From Gautieria morchelliformis (Eukaryota > Basidiomycota > Agaricomycetes > Gomphales > Gomphaceae): 64,000 bases of DNA. Of the stretch, positions 43,965 through 57,602 are shown piece after piece. Position numbers and translations under genes: made by a program. Numbering within the stretch: position 1 is the first letter of the stretch; each line of letters opens with the position of its first letter. The stretch covers positions 1 to 64,000 of the forward strand of contig WHVA01000068.1 in assembly GCA_015179125.1 (NCBI GenBank), in the 5' to 3' direction. The notes beneath the pieces were generated by a model, which made no database searches, was not told where the DNA came from, and saw only the letters and a program-made list of their open reading frames with translations.

Positions 43965-46900
43965 TGTTGTGAGAGCAACTTCTGTAGGCAGCTCACAGAC
44001 CTAGACGGCGTCAGATAAAGTCTGTAGCGCTGCTGTACAGTAGTTATGTAATCTATACTAGATGGTCAAGAAAGGAGAGATCGGTCATAGCAAAAGAATG
44101 GGGGATAGCAAGTGGTCAGTCGTTGTCTGGATTTCAACACTCCCCTGTGATTGAACAATCACTGATCCCCAGTTTTGAGGATAGTTTTTGATGTTGTTCG
44201 CGGGGTAGGGACTTCGTCAGGATGTCAGCCGCATTCTCTTTTGTCGATACAGCAGATATCTCCACGATTCCCTTCTTGATGCAGTCACTGATGTAGTGGT
44301 ACTTAACATCTATGTGTTTTGTTCGCTTGTGGAAGACGGCATTTGTGGCGATGGTGTGAGCACCTAGTGAGTCTGAGAAAATGTCGAGTGGCAATTCGAT
44401 TTCGAAGTCGAGTTGCTGGAGAAATGATATGGTCCATTGCGTGTGTTTCGTGCACTCCGTCAGGGCCATGTGTTTGGCTTCTGTCGAGGACAAGGCAACT
44501 GTCCATTGCTTCTGCGTGGCCCATGTGATAGAGCCTCCTGACAGGATGAAGACATAGCCATCTGTTGACCAGTGGCCTTTGGTGTTCGAAGCCAGTCTGA
44601 GTCAGAGTAGCTGACAATTTCCGTGGAGTCATTTTGCCCATATGTTATGCTGTAGCTTCGCGTCGTGGATAGGTCATGAGGGACGTGTTGCGCGGTAATG
44701 AGGTGTTCTGCTGTGGGGTTTGAACCGAATTGTGAGAGTTGGTTGACAGTGAAGCAGATGTCCGGTCTGGAGCCAATCATTGTGTACATGAGCGAGCCGA
44801 TGATTTGCTGGTATTGGGAAACGATGGAGGAGTCGGAAAATTCCTCCATGTGCTGTGTGAGCTTTGTGCCTGGTGGAAAGGGCATGTGTGCTGGTCTACA
44901 CTGCATCATTTCATAGCGAGTCAGCATGCGGTCAATATAATGGGACTGGTCTATCGTTATCATCCTCTTTGAGCGATCGCATATGATGTGGATGCCTAGG
45001 AAATGGTTTCTCTCCCCCAGATCGATGATTTTGTAGTGTGTACCGATCTTCACTTTGAGGTCGCTGATGGCAGTGAGGATGCCGATTATGGCAATGTCGT
45101 CTACGTATACAAGCACGATTGTGGGGTGTTCCCCCTCATCATCATGCTTGATGAATATTGACACATCACCGGCAAGATTATTTTGGAATCCTAGTGTGTT
45201 GAGTGTGTCTTGTAGATGTGCGTGCCATTGCCGTCCTGCCTGTTTCAGGCCATAGATAGCTTTCGTTAATTTGCACACTTTTCCTTCCTTTCCTTGAGCT
45301 GTGAAGCCTTCAGGCTGTTCCATGTACAGCTCTTTGTCCAGGTTGCCGTTGAGGTATGCTGATTTGATGTCAATCTGGTGCACTTCCAGGTTGAATCTTG
45401 CTGCAAGTGATAGCAGCAGTCTCAGTGAGTCCAGTCTTGCGACGGGGGCAAATGTTTCTTCATAGTCAATACCGGCGGTCTGTAGGAAACCTTTGGTGAC
45501 GAGACATGCTTGATATCAGATGATGTTTCCCTGTGTGTCGGGTTTTGTCAGGTAAACCCACTTGCATTAACTGTGTGCCTGCCCTCTGGTAGGTCTGCTA
45601 GCTCCCAGGTTCCGTTTTCTATCAGACACCTTATTTCCTCCTTCATGGCGCGTAGCCATATCTCAGCTTCTGGGGAGGACATCGCGAGTTTGTATGACAT
45701 CGGGTCCCCTGTTGGCATGATGTCGGTTGCTGCCAGGAACACTGAGATAGCATTTGTCCATACGGTTGTCCATACGGCAGTGACCCATCAGTTTTCCCTG
45801 TCTGGGCTGGCATTCATTGGGATGGGGCGTAGGGACTGGCCGATGATTCGTGCCGATCTGCATGGAGGAGGTTGGGGAGGTTGTGGACGCGGTGGAGGTG
45901 GACCAGGTGGCGGTGGTTGCATTGGATTGGTTCCTATGTCCTTGTCATCGCTTTCTGGTAGAGATAAGTCGACTAGCTCAGGTGGCCGCTGCAGCTGTTG
46001 TGAGGGGATGGCGCTTGGTTGTTCAATTTTAGCTGTCAGGGTGCGAAGAGGATATACACTTTCCTCAAAAACAACATCAGTGGATACTATTATTTTGTGT
46101 GAGGATGGTTCCCATAGCTTATACCCCTTTGTGGAACCATCGTATCCGATGAAGACAAACCTTTTCGATTTGCATCGAATTTTGTTCTCTGAGTCGTTGT
46201 GTGCGTGTAGGCTAAACATCCGAAGGTCCTGAGGTAGCTCAGGTTGGGTGGGTGTCCATGGAGACGTTCGTGTGGGGAGATGTAGTCGGTTGCGCATGAT
46301 GGAGCACGGTTTCGTACGTGTGTGGCTGTGGCAACAGCGCTTTCCCAAAAGCCATGAGACATTCCTGCACTCTGGAGCATGGCGCTTGTGGCTTCCACGA
46401 TCATGTGGTTCACCCTCTTAGCAATGCCATTTTGTTGCGGTGTGTGTGGTGCTGTGAGCTCGTGTTTTATTCCCTGTTCCTCGATGTACTAGTTGAACTC
46501 CATCGATAGGAATTCCCCCCTGTGATCCGAGCGTATGGCTGGTAGTGTACCTTTGTAGTGTGTGGAGACGAGCATGTGGTATTTCTTGAAGCATTCGAAA
46601 GTGTCGCTCTTTGCTTGCAAGAAGAAAATCCACTTGTATTGCGTGTAGTTGTCCACAAGCACGTAGTGGTAGCTGTGGCCTTGGATGGATCACATTCGCA
46701 TTGGGCCAGCAAGATCCATGTGGATGAGGTTGAAGGGTTGAGTGCGTTGGTGAGTGGATGGTTTGAAGTTTGAACTTTCATCGTGTGGACTTCCCTAGTA
46801 GGCATCCTTTGCACATGGATAGTGTGTGTCGTGACATCGGATCTATTTGATTGTTTATCCACTTGAGGGATGACCATGATAGATGACCTAGGTAAGTGTG

Positions 46901-48499
46901 AAGGGTGTCAATGGGGATGTTTGTTTGCACTGAGTGGATGGAAGGTGATGCGGAGCTTAGTGCTGGCCAATAGTGTTGTCCATTGAGCTGCCCTTCTGCA
47001 TACTACACTCTGTCTTTGCTGAATATCACTTTTGAGCCCTTGAAAGTGACAGAGATGCCTTTTTCTCCAATTCTGAGTATCGAGATGAAGCGGTCTCCAA
47101 TATCCAGTGAGTGGAGCATGTTTTGGAGTTCAATTTTCTTCTCTCTTCCATTTACCCATGTTTTTGTTGTGACTGTACCACTACCGATGTAGGATACTCC
47201 CTTCTTTTTGTTGGCTAGGAATACAGTGCATGGCGTTTTGAGCCGTTGATATGTGGAGTAGTCGGTGATGTTGTGCATTATGTGGTCAGTACATCCCGAG
47301 TCGATCATCCACTTATTTGATCTCGCGATGCAAATCGAGTCAATTGCAGTGCTGGACGTTACATCGTTAGTGCTATTGGGCAGGTTTGTAGAGTCACCCG
47401 TAATGGCGGCGCTCACGGAAGGTGTCACTTCCTTCGCATCACTTTTCTCTTTCCCCTTCACCTTTCCCTTTCTGTTGCCTGCCCCCCTTTTTCTCTCAGA
47501 CTGTGCCTCTTCTCGAGACAAGCCACGTGCCTTGCGCTGGCAGTCTTTTTCCCCAATGCCTGGTACCCCCACAGTAGTTGCATTTGTCCTTGCTAGACTT
47601 TGACTCCATGCGAATGGCATTTATGTTCGGTTGCGAGCCCTGTCGAAGTTCTTCGGACAGGATGCAGCTCCGAGTGCTCACCCAATCGATCTTGGAGAAG
47701 TTGGTGATGGTAGTGAGGATCGTTTGTTGCACGATCTTGTACAATGCGGGTAGGGCTTGGAGAACGTTGAGAGTATGTAGGGGATTGCTGATGGCTAAGC
47801 CGGTGGTGATGATGCGGTTTTTTAACTCAGACATTTCATCAATTTGCTGAGTGAGCTGGGTGTCGTGTGAAAAGGTCATGGTAGTATACTTTCGGTAATC
47901 GACCCATAGGTTTAGGCCGGTCCTCGTCCCTAAGGTCATTTTGAGATTGCCCCAGTTTTGCTCTAGGGTTTTTGCCATATTGAGGGACTGGTGGACGGAG
48001 GACTTCACTGAGAGCAGCAGCAGTGAGAGACCCTGGTGAGAGCATTTCTCCCAGTCGTTGAGTCGTCTGCGTTCTTCATCGGTGGGGATGATGCTCTGCA
48101 AAGGAGCTGTTTCGGTTCCTTCGGTGATGCGCAGTGCGTCGATGAACATCAGTGCGGCCTTCAGTGAGAAGGACCACATTTTCCAGTTCGTTCCATCAAA
48201 CTTCTCGATAGTTGATAGAAGTTTCAAGGTTGTCATGTCGGCTATGATATGGGTGTGAGACTTTTGTGCGTTTTGTGTCGATGGTTAGGTTAAGTTAAGT
48301 TTTCAGGGAGTGGGGCCCATAACCTATTGTGAGAGCAACTTCTGTAGGCAGCTCACAGACCTAGATGGCGTCAGATAAAGTCTGTAGCGCCGCTGTACAG
48401 TAGTTACATAATCTATGCTAGATGGTTAAGAAAGGAGAGATCGGTCATAGCAAAAGAATGGGGGATAGCGAGTGGTCAGTCGTTGTCTGGATTTCAACA
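43965..48499 (-). mobile_element. Ty1/copia element 2, full length
   Basis: LTRs at 43965-44139 and 48325-48499 (175 bp each, about 95 percent identical) have mirror ends TGTTG/CAACA. The 5-bp duplication TCATC is perfect (43960-43964 and 48500-48504). The presumed primer-binding site GGTTATGGGCCCC follows the 5' LTR. The insertion splits the hAT codons of HFKEM|IAMASR. Removing the element and one TCATC restores the frame. Confidence 0.9.
44134..48236 (-). pseudogene. Copia element 2 gag-pol
   Basis: Gag starts MTTLKLLSTIEKFDGTNWKM and carries the typical UBN2-like text up to a knuckle, CNYCGGTRHW, where the frame shifts into EKDCQRKARGLS. Protease: WMIDSGCTDHIMH. Integrase is broken into several frames (46090-46880; MLQSAGMSHGFWESAVATA, HGHPPNLSYLRTFGC). 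RT (45383-44460): QIDIKSAYLNGNLDKELYME, AIYGLKQAGRQW, LVYVDDIAIIG, with intact YVDD. RNase H: SSTEAKHMALTECTKHTQW to ENAADILTKSLPR, ending in the LTR. At least four frame breaks. Confidence 0.8.
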
Positions 48500-49314
48500 T
48501 CATCTCCTTGAAGTGTGGGTTGTCAAAACTAGAAATAGCCTCAATAACTTGAATTAGATTGAATCTCAAGATGATTTGAGATTAGGACACACCTGATCTG
48601 TTGATATCATCCATTCAACGGCACAGGCACCGAAATCCATCATCTGAATAGGGAATGCCATTTTCAGTCAATTTGGGTGGAGTGGGTGCAAAGTGTTGGG
48701 TCACCAGTCCATTCTTTGCAGCACCCTTGGCTTCTTTAACTACATGAGGGAGTTTGCTGGTGAAACCTGTCCTAGGACACCATTCATTATATTTCCCCTT
48801 CAAACTGGCAAAATTAGCATATGTAATGAAGATCTAGATAGTTAACTGACAATGTGCATGGCCTGCATGTGGTGCCGCAGCATTGATGCTTCATGCACAA
48901 AGCAAGTCTTCTGCTAGTCATTCTTCCTAAAAAGGGAAAAGTCTGTCAATTACATTCATAGTTCATCTCATGTATCACATACTGGCAGAGCTTGCATTCA
49001 ACCATCTTTTTACCTCCCACATCTGGTATATTGTTGAAAAAAGTATGAATATCTAGTGTGCAGTCACCCTGTTTTGATGCACCCTTGGGCATGTCTTCAA
49101 CGCCATCTAGATCCTTGAGCCAGCCCTCTGGGTCGGCTGGCTCTTTTAGGAGATTCACTGGCAGATTTAGACCTCAGATAAGGGATGAATAAATGAGGTA
49201 CATGCATTGAATGCTCATAGGAAGCATCAGCATTCTGAGCTGTGTCTTTTTCTTTGCCCTTTCCACTAGATTTAGCCATTCCATTGGATTTACCTTTTGA
49301 CTGAGTTCCAGTCT

Positions 49315-49713
49315 CACTGGAGGCATATAAAAATTTTCTGGTCTGAAAAACTGTTCAAAAAACTGTAAAAATATTCCAAATTTTTTTAGTGTTTTTAATG
49401 TAAAAAACTTTAACAAAATTTTGTGTTTTTGTTAGAATTTGTTGAGCAAGAAACTTGTAAAAAAATTTATAGTTTTTTGCATGGTTTTTTATGTCTTTTT
49501 ATAAGTTTCTTTGTGAAAACACAAAGAAACCCATAAAAAACCCTGAAAAAAACTTTGAATTTTTTTACAATTTTCTTGCTCAACAAATTCTAATTAAAAC
49601 ACAAAATTTTATTATAGTTTTTTTTTACATAAAAAACACTAAAAATATTTGCAAAATCTTTACGGTTTTTTCAACAGTTTTTCAGACAAGAAAACCTTTA
49701 TATGCCTGCAGTG
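49315..49713. mobile_element. CACTA-like foldback MITE, copy 1
   Basis: A 399-bp, very AT-rich element folds on itself over nearly its whole length. Ends are CACTGGAGGCATAT and ATATGCCTGCAGTG, the centre pairs TTTCTTTGTG with CACAAAGAAA, and a 3-bp duplication TCT flanks it (49312-49314, 49714-49716). CACTG/CAGTG ends plus 3-bp duplications are the rule for CACTA/EnSpm elements. It sits in the hAT N-terminal coding sequence (PPPKKKQKT|GTQSKGK), which stays in frame on both sides. Confidence 0.8.
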
Positions 49714-49924
49714 TCTTCTGTTTCTTTTTAGGAGGTGGCCCTGCAGTATCTATGGGTGCTGAGACACTGTGCTTGGGCTGGCCAGGAACCTTGGCCACGC
49801 TGCTCGGATCTTTGAGGGCTACACTTGGCTTAATCACGCACCCATGGGCACTTTTGATAGGCCTGGCAACCTTGACAACTTCCTCTTCACTGCTGTTACA
49901 ATTGGAAATGCAGGGCAAAGGCAT

Positions 49925-50565
49925 AGGGGGCGGTTGAGAGAGACAGACACAATCTTTTCACTTATTAATATCCAAAAAAAATTTACAACTACCTGTAAAT
50001 TCTGGGTAAAGAGCTGCCTCCAGTATCACCTGAGAAGCACCCAAAAGCCACGGCTTTCGGGCCCGGCTCTGGCTCCATGGATCCTGGGACAGGACCTCAA
50101 CACCAGCCCCATAATGGCTTGGGCCCATCCTGGCTTGGTTTTTTAGCAGCCCAGCTCGAGCTAGGCGAAGGCTTGAGCCAGGACTTGGAAAACACTAGGC
50201 GTCGGCTTCCCCATATGGACCTTCAATTGTGTCAGCAGGGTCACGGTGACCAAAGATAACTGCACATCATGTCGTCCTGAGGGGCTTTGGTAGATACTGG
50301 GACCGCTGGAGTCAGACGTTATGTAACATTAGGGTAGAAGAATTATCAGTAGGAGGGACAAGCTCGAGCTCATTGTCCTCCAATTCAGTTAAGGACTCAG
50401 GTGTGCCCTCAGAATCAATGTCAGATGTTTCAGAGGGGTTATTGGCCTGGACACTGAGGTTGTGACAACATTGATATCAACATTCATGGCACATTCCTCT
50501 TTGTCATGGTGGACACATGGAGGGGGGCATATTTTGCAAGGGATAACAGAGTCAACATATGTGCC
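49925..50565. other. Unassigned, upstream of the LINE
   Basis: This is the 5' flank of the hAT gene and then unresolved sequence. The last 27 bases (GATAACAGAGTCAACATATG...) match 27441-27467 of the membrane-protein fragment and include the LINE target site. A minus-strand frame at 50389-50679 has cysteines (CKICPPPCVHH) but no family. Confidence 0.4.
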
Positions 50566-50736
50566 AAGACAACTCAGCATGAGGACTCCGACCACCACCC
50601 ACACACAACTTTCCCACACTACACCAGACCGCAGAACTTCGAAAAACCAAAAAAATCGGTGAACTACCAGCTCAATCAACTCGATTGTAACATCCGGCGA
50701 CCATCATCCACCCCCACACCCAAAACGCCGGCCCCA

Positions 50737-52182
50737 ATGGCGGGAGTCACAACCAGAAAGACCTCAACCACACGAGCGCCTCCGCTCGATAACGACAAGC
50801 GCGACCCACGTACCAGTACCCAGAATGCAACCGCCAGCGACAATGGAAGCACAGGAGAAACCAATGCACCCAGCCCAGAAAAGGCCCATTAGTACCTGCT
50901 ATCCAAATGGTTGCTGCCAGAGCGACAACTGATAACATTTCACAACTTAGCCACTGCGCTAATCCACCTCGCCGAGGCGCAGGCCACGATCCCCAAGACA
51001 ACTGAGGAAGGGATTTGGGCGATCTCCACGTTGGTAGCTGACCTCGCGGACAGAACTACTATCTTGGAAGTAGCCACTGCGGTCAAGGAACGCTTAGCGA
51101 GCGTAAACGATATGTTGACGCTGGCTATACAGCGGATCGAGAAGGTAATGCAGGCCATCAATAACTCGACTAATAGTCTTGCAGGTATGGTAGAGGAACT
51201 AAGGCAAGAGAGTGATGGGACGGCACAGAGAATAATCGACGCAGTCAGTGCGCAGACCCCATCAACCACAATCACAACACACAGTACAGGAAGGGGCCCG
51301 GCTGACGGGTCTGGGACACAATACCCAACGTACGCTGCAGCATTGGCGGCATGTGTAATGAGACCTGTCAGCCTGCAATCCAGCACGCTGGCAAAGTGTG
51401 ATCTTAGGGCACGCCAACTGCTCATCGACAAAGCCCATGACGCCCCAGATCTCGAAACCTCGCACCTACCCGAACCAGCCATATTAGCCACAGCCAACCA
51501 AGCACTCAAAACGATGGAATGGGAAGAGGAATGAGAGAGACCGAAAGCAGTAGGAGTACAAAGGCTTCCCAACACGGTTTTTTTCATAGAACTTGACTCC
51601 AAAGAGGCAGCAGAGCTCCTCCAAAATCAGCACCATGTAGAGGAATTCTTGGCAGCCTTTGACCGCACCACAGTAATGAAACCCAACACTTGCTCTGTCA
51701 TAGTGGAGTTTGTCCCCATCAGGTTCAATCCAGATGCGCAGGAAGAGTTAGCAGCTGTTGAGGCAGCAAACTCACTAGAGCCGGGAGACATCTTCTTTGC
51801 ACGATGGATAAAGCCACCCGAACGCCGAACAGAATGCCAAACCACAGCTCACCTCATGCTGCAACTCCGCAGCCGCATCGCAGCCAACACACTTATAAGA
51901 CTAGGGGTATTGATCACGGGAACATGGACAGCCGCCAGAAAGTTAATGCAGGAAGCTAAAATATGCCTCAAATGCCAGAGGCTAGGGGTGTCACACATGG
52001 CTGCGCAATTCCCCCAACCCGCAGATGTCTGCGGCACCTGTGGTAGCAAAGGACACAGGTCAAACAATTGCACTGTTACCAACCCCAACGAATTCAGGTG
52101 CATCAACTGTGGAAAGAACGGGCACACCTCCTGGGACCGAGAGTGCCCCACCTTTAAGGAACGCAGTGACAGAATACAGTGA
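50737..52182 (+). pseudogene. LINE ORF1, nucleic-acid-binding protein
   Basis: Starts MAGVTTRKTSTTRAPP, followed by stops at about 50890 and 51532. The middle has a coiled-coil-like stretch (AVKERLASVNDMLTLAIQRI, EKVMQAINNSTNSLAG). The end carries three cysteine knuckles: CLKCQRLGVSHMA (Cys missing at the end), CGTCGSKGHRSNNC and CINCGKNGHTSWDREC. This is the usual ORF1 layout of Tad1 elements. Confidence 0.7.
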
Positions 52183-54239
52183 AAGAACCCAGAAACCAAC
52201 GTGCATTTCTTCCCCTCAAGCAGAGATCCCCAGTCATGGGAAGCGATCAACACACCGCAAGATGACAACCGTCTGCCACCAAATCCACCCACTCGACCAT
52301 GATATGGCACCACTGGCAACATTGAGACCTACCGGCCAGAAACTGACACATACAGGCCAGTGCACTGGGAACAAGCATGAACCCGGACATCATCACGTCC
52401 ACCCCGAGGCCACTCCAGCACCAGGCAGCAAGTCAACAGGGTAGGATGACCCAATCACCCGCTCCACACCTGGCAGTTATCCCTTGGCGACATGGGCTTT
52501 GGAACGCAACAAAATGGAAGAGGCACTCAACCCAATCGCAATCAATATGACTAGTACAACTTCCGAAAACATTACGACACTGAAGATTTGGCAGCAAAAC
52601 CTCAACAAGTCCAGCATAGCGCAACAAGACCTCATCAACTCCATGGACCCAGATGTATATGACCTAATTATTATACAGGAACCTTACTTTGATTTTTTAG
52701 GCAACACGAGAATCAATCACCATTGGCACTCACTAACTCCCACAGCCCATCGGGACAACCCCAAAAAGACACGAGCAGTCACATTTGTAAATAGGCGGCT
52801 ATGCACCAATGCATGGCAACAAATTGCAGTCCCCTCGCAAGATGTGGTAGCAGTACTAATACACACCAGCATGGGCCATATAGCCCTGTTCAATATTTAT
52901 AATGATGGCAAACACTCGCAGAGCCTCAACGCGATGTACAACACCCTACAAGCCGATGCACGTGGGCCAAGAACCATCGACACAACCAAAATGCTATGGA
53001 TGGGGGACTTCAACAGGCATCACCCTTTCTGGGACGAAGAGTGTAACTCACACCTGTTCACTGCCACTAATTTAGATGCAGCGCAGACCCTTTTGGATCA
53101 ACTCGCCCAATACGACCTGCTTATGGCACTCCCCAAGGATATTCCGACACTGTGTGCCACAACGACAAAAAACCTCACACGCCCGGACAATGTGTTCTGT
53201 ACTTCGCAGCTGCACGACCTCTTCCTCCAATGTACAGTCCACCCTGAGCTACAACCACCATGCACAGACCACTTCCCTATATCAAGCACCATCGATGTCT
53301 CAACACCCAGGGCTGAAGAGCCCCCCCGGCGGAACTGGAGACAAGTGGATTGGCCAGATTTTCATAAGCAGCTGCGAGCGCGGCTGGACGCACTTTCCCC
53401 CCCTGTGGAAATAGACACTGTCGAAGAACTGGATGATAGACTAGCGCAGCTCACCACAGCCATCAACACCACAGTCGAAGCGTCAGTACCATACTCAAAG
53501 CCGTCCCCGTACTCCAAACGATGGTGGACAAAAGAGCTAAGTCAAGCCCGGTCGAGGATGCGCTGTTGCAAGACACACTAATAAGGTTAGAAATGACACA
53601 GGGCACCCCAGCCACCAAGAATATCGCGATGCATGAAATGAGTACACTGACCTGATCTGTTCAACCAAACAGGACTTCTGGATTGATTGGCTTGAAGGTG
53701 CAGATGAAACAACTATCTGGACAGCGAGTCGGTTAGTGTCTGGGCCATCAATGGAGGGGGGACGCACGCGAATCCCACCTCTAAAGGTACAGGCGAACAA
53801 TGGAGCGGTAGCCACAGTAACTGACAACGAAGACAAGAGCCAGCTCCTATTCAAGACGTTCTTTCCATCGCAAGGATTCCTGCCACAACAACACGATGCC
53901 AGCCAGTATCCCATGCCCGCATTCGAATATGAGCCAATCACCGACCAACAAGTGTTATGGGCGATCGGAAGAATGAGTCCATACAAAGCGGCAGGGCCTT
54001 CGGGCCTCTCCAACTCAGTACTAACACATTGTGCTGATATACTGACACTGCACTTAGGCTGTATATACTGGGCCACATTCCACCTCAATACCTATCTGCA
54101 ACAATGGAGGACAACAACTATAGCAGTGCTGCACAAACTGGGGAAATCAGATTATGCAGTAGCAAAGGCATATCGCCCAATTACCCTAATGGAAGCACTA
54201 GCGAAACCGCTCTCAGGTTGCATCGTGGAAACTGTTTTG

Positions 54240-55690
54240 GAGCCCTTCAAGACTTTGGTGTTATTGTTAACACTTCAATCTATCAGAACGTGTCGTTTAT
54301 GAGACTCAAAGAATATTAAACAATGCTGCAGCACAACTCCGGAAATAATTTAATAGTTGTACCTTGGTTGCAATCCGTGTAAAAACTAGTCCAAGTTGAT
54401 ACGGATGGAAGGCAATGCGTTTCTTAGCAGCACTGAACAATAAACTAAAAGAATGTAGGTTCAAGGACACTATCGGGGTCCAAGCGTATTCCAAAATATA
54501 AAGGAATGTACTTAGCAGGCGAGTTTATAAATGGACTGCCCTGATAATCTACCAGCACACAGCAATAAAACGAGAGGCAAAGAATAGAATCTAAAGCGGC
54601 TTTTACAAGTAACAGGAATTGACTTGTGAAAGATATTAACCAGGAAAATCAACTGATCAACTCTCTTGGGTATTGGAGTGCGAATGGCAAGACTATCAAT
54701 TGACAGACTCATTCTGTAGAATTACACCCGGAGGATTAGTCTAGGTGGCTAAGCAGAAAGTATCTACTTGACAAGGAATTAGACACTAAAGTAAGTGAAT
54801 AACCCTAGCTGGGATTAGCAGCTTAGTAAGATGCAAGTCACATGAGTCACGTGTAGGATAAAAGCAGTAGATTGCTAGATTGGATGATGATCCTAGGGGG
54901 TCAGAATGGCCTCCTTTTATATTGTAAATTACACAGTATTATATAAAATGGGGAGCTTCTATCTATTAGGTGAGTGATGTCATAAGTAAATATTTGCGCA
55001 GCTAAAACACACCCTTGTAACTATAGTGGTGTGTTTGTGCAAGGAAATTAAGAATAGCTAGCCAATCACCTTCCCTGATTTGCACTGCTCAGCATAGCCT
55101 TACACAGCCCTGCATAGCCTTGCATAGCCCTATGACATCAAGGGTCCTATTTCAGGGGTTGTAGCATTGAGCTTGGAGGCTCATTGTCCAATAGGATTGA
55201 TTGAATATACACCCTAGTTTTGGCTCTGCATATCATTGGGCAGTCTTGCACACAGCCTTACACAGCCATGGTTGCTATGAAGCAAGTCATGTGTCTGCTG
55301 GGTTTGAACTATATTTAAGTGTACAGGCTTGTGTAAGCTGCACCGGATATTCCCAATCTCACCAGCTGAGATTGAAAGAGCCAAAGTGTCGGAGTTGTGG
55401 GTGTTTGAGGACGTGCGGCTCTGAACTAGCGCGTTTGAGGATCGCTCCTGTCGGAGTTTGAAATTGAGCGGCGATGACAAAGTTATGGGCTCTCATGGGT
55501 TCATAGCCTTTGTCAAGCACAGTAAAGCAGTTTTGAGCCAAGGAGGTCAGAATAATTGACGAAAAAATGCAAGAAAATTCAAGGAATATTCTAAAGACAG
55601 TTCCCCATCAAATCTGCGTGTATTGGCTGATGTTAAGATGGGAAAAACGTTTTTTACAGACTTTTTAATGCTTTTTTTCGAGATTTTTAG
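54240..55690. mobile_element. Unclassified 1.4-kb insertion in the LINE RT
   Basis: RT coding stops after SGCIVETV (about 54237) and resumes with AEAHHLLPDTNFGG (from about 55725). The intervening DNA has no coding sequence and is AT-rich. Near 55090-55260 it holds a cluster of repeated GCATAGCC, TTACACAGCC and CTTACACAGCCATGG words. Ends, inverted repeats and target duplication could not be fixed. Confidence 0.5.
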
Positions 55691-57602
55691 ACTAGAAAGA
55701 TGGTTCCTACACAGAAACCCTCTCCCACCATGCAGAAGCCCACCACCTTCTCCCAGACACAAACTTCGGGGGGCGTGCAGGCCGAAATACAGCAGATGCG
55801 CTGCACCTCACCATCAACTTTATAAAGGAGCAGTGGAGAAAGGGTAAAGTAGTGTCGGCCCTCTTCCTGGACGTGAAAGGAGCCTTCCCTAGAGTCGTGG
55901 TCAACAGGTTGCTACACAACATGCGTATGAAAGGTATACCACAGCAGTACACTAATTGGATCGGCAACAGGCTACATGGCAGACAAACCCGCATCCAATT
56001 TGACGACTATCTATCAGAACTGCTCAATATAGACAACGGTTGCGATCAAAGCGACCCGATCTCAGTGGTATTATATCACTTCTATAATGCCGGGCTGATA
56101 GAGCTAGCCAGAAGGGATCGCGGGGAGTTGGCACCAGCGTTCATAGACAACATCACCTACTTAGCAGCGGGCATGACGTTCAGCCAGTCGCATGCAACAC
56201 TCGCGAGAATGATGAACAGAACGGGCGGAGCGTATGACTGGTCCAGGGAATACAACTCTCAATTCGAGTTGGATAAAATGCAGCTAATGGATTTCACCAG
56301 AAAACGTGAAAAGGACCCCACACGAAAAGGAAGAACGAAGCCACTTCACAGGCCCCATCGAAATCAATGGCATGGTCATCCAACCCACACCCTCGCACAA
56401 GCCGCTGGGGCTCATACTTGACCAGGAGCTAAGGTTCAAGGAGCATGCAGCCTATGCAATTGCCAAAGGAACCAACTGGATAATGCAGTTCCGCTGTCTA
56501 GCGAAACCCACCAAAGGAATGTCTTACCGCAATATGAGACATCTCTACCTTAGCATAGCCATCCCAAAAATGCTGTATGCTGCAGACATATGGTATACAC
56601 CGGTACGTAAGGAACCAGGGAACAAGAAAGCCACGGGGATGGTGGGAATGGCAAGCAAGCTGGCAAGGGTGCAAAGAACGGCCTCCCTTCATATCACCGG
56701 AGTGCTACGCTCTACACCCACAGACCTCCTGGATGCTCATGCAGATCTCCTACCCATCAAGCTACAACTGGACCAACACACGTACAATGCAATGCTGCGA
56801 ATGTTGTCACTCCCATGCGACCACCCACTGCACCAACGCCTGCGCAGAGCCACCCGATACGTGCAAAAACACCGATCCCCCCTGCATGAACTCTTACACG
56901 CCCACAAACTGTGACCTGGGTTCATGTAAATCATCCAGCCGCCAACATGACACAAACCTGCATGGACTCCACCCCTCCAAATCACAGTACATAGCGATGA
57001 CAAACAAGCCATGGAGTACGACAGGTCCAATTGCAACACGGTAAGGATATACTCAGATGGGTCAAGCTTAGAAGGGGGCATGGGTGCAGCAGCGGCACTG
57101 TTCATCAACGGAACTCAGCACAAGTCACTACAATATTACCTAGGCACTGATAAGCATCACACAGTGTATGAAGCAGAGCTAGTAGGGTTGGTATTAGCAG
57201 CCACCATTCTACAGGACTTCGATTTCCTGGAGGATGCCTCAATCACCATTGATAATCAAGCGGCGATCAAAACGATGACCAGTTTCAAGAGCGCACCAGG
57301 CCAGTACCTGGCCAGCCACTTCCTTGAGCAGATGCAGACAATAGCCAAACGACACCGAGGTGTGCCCATCAAATTATACTGGATTCCAGGGCACAAAGGC
57401 ATCAAGGGCAACGAAGTAGCAGACTGCCTCGCCAAACAAGCCGCTCAAGGACAAGGTAGCCTGGCGCATATGCTCCCTGTAATCCTGCGTGCAACCCTCC
57501 CTATCAACAAGTCAGCATTGAAGGCAGCCCACAATGAAAAGCTCAAAAGGGATACACGACAGCCCTTTGCTGATTCACCCAGATACGCCTGGTTCCATGC
57601 AA

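Larger units (their letters stand above)
37407..49924 (-). pseudogene. hAT-family transposase gene, dissected by five insertions
   Basis: Six pieces of one minus-strand gene can be joined after removing insertions and one copy of each target duplication: 49924-49714, 49314-48500, 43964-43732, 43072-42554, 37825-37407, with an intron continuing at about 31175. Motifs in order: VVKVARPIKSAHGC, a CKLC-type zinc finger (DIHTFFNNIPD, ECKLCQ), VEWMISTDQ, a 44-nt intron, then FDNPHFKEMIAMASRAK, STCDAWQASNVNA, DGYFAVTAHWVEKKGK, NNTMMEELPQCIEEH, CLAHCINLATQV, SSAKHKEIYRML, LLMDMVVCWSSTYIMLDHA and AEKDRAKSIKLMKLSVTPAE followed by WDSVKGFLQLLR. These are hallmarks of fungal BED-finger hAT transposases. 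Only a few stops interrupt the pieces. The C-terminal dimerisation region was not found. It is a domesticated or recently dead transposon; the insertions make it inactive. Confidence 0.75.
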
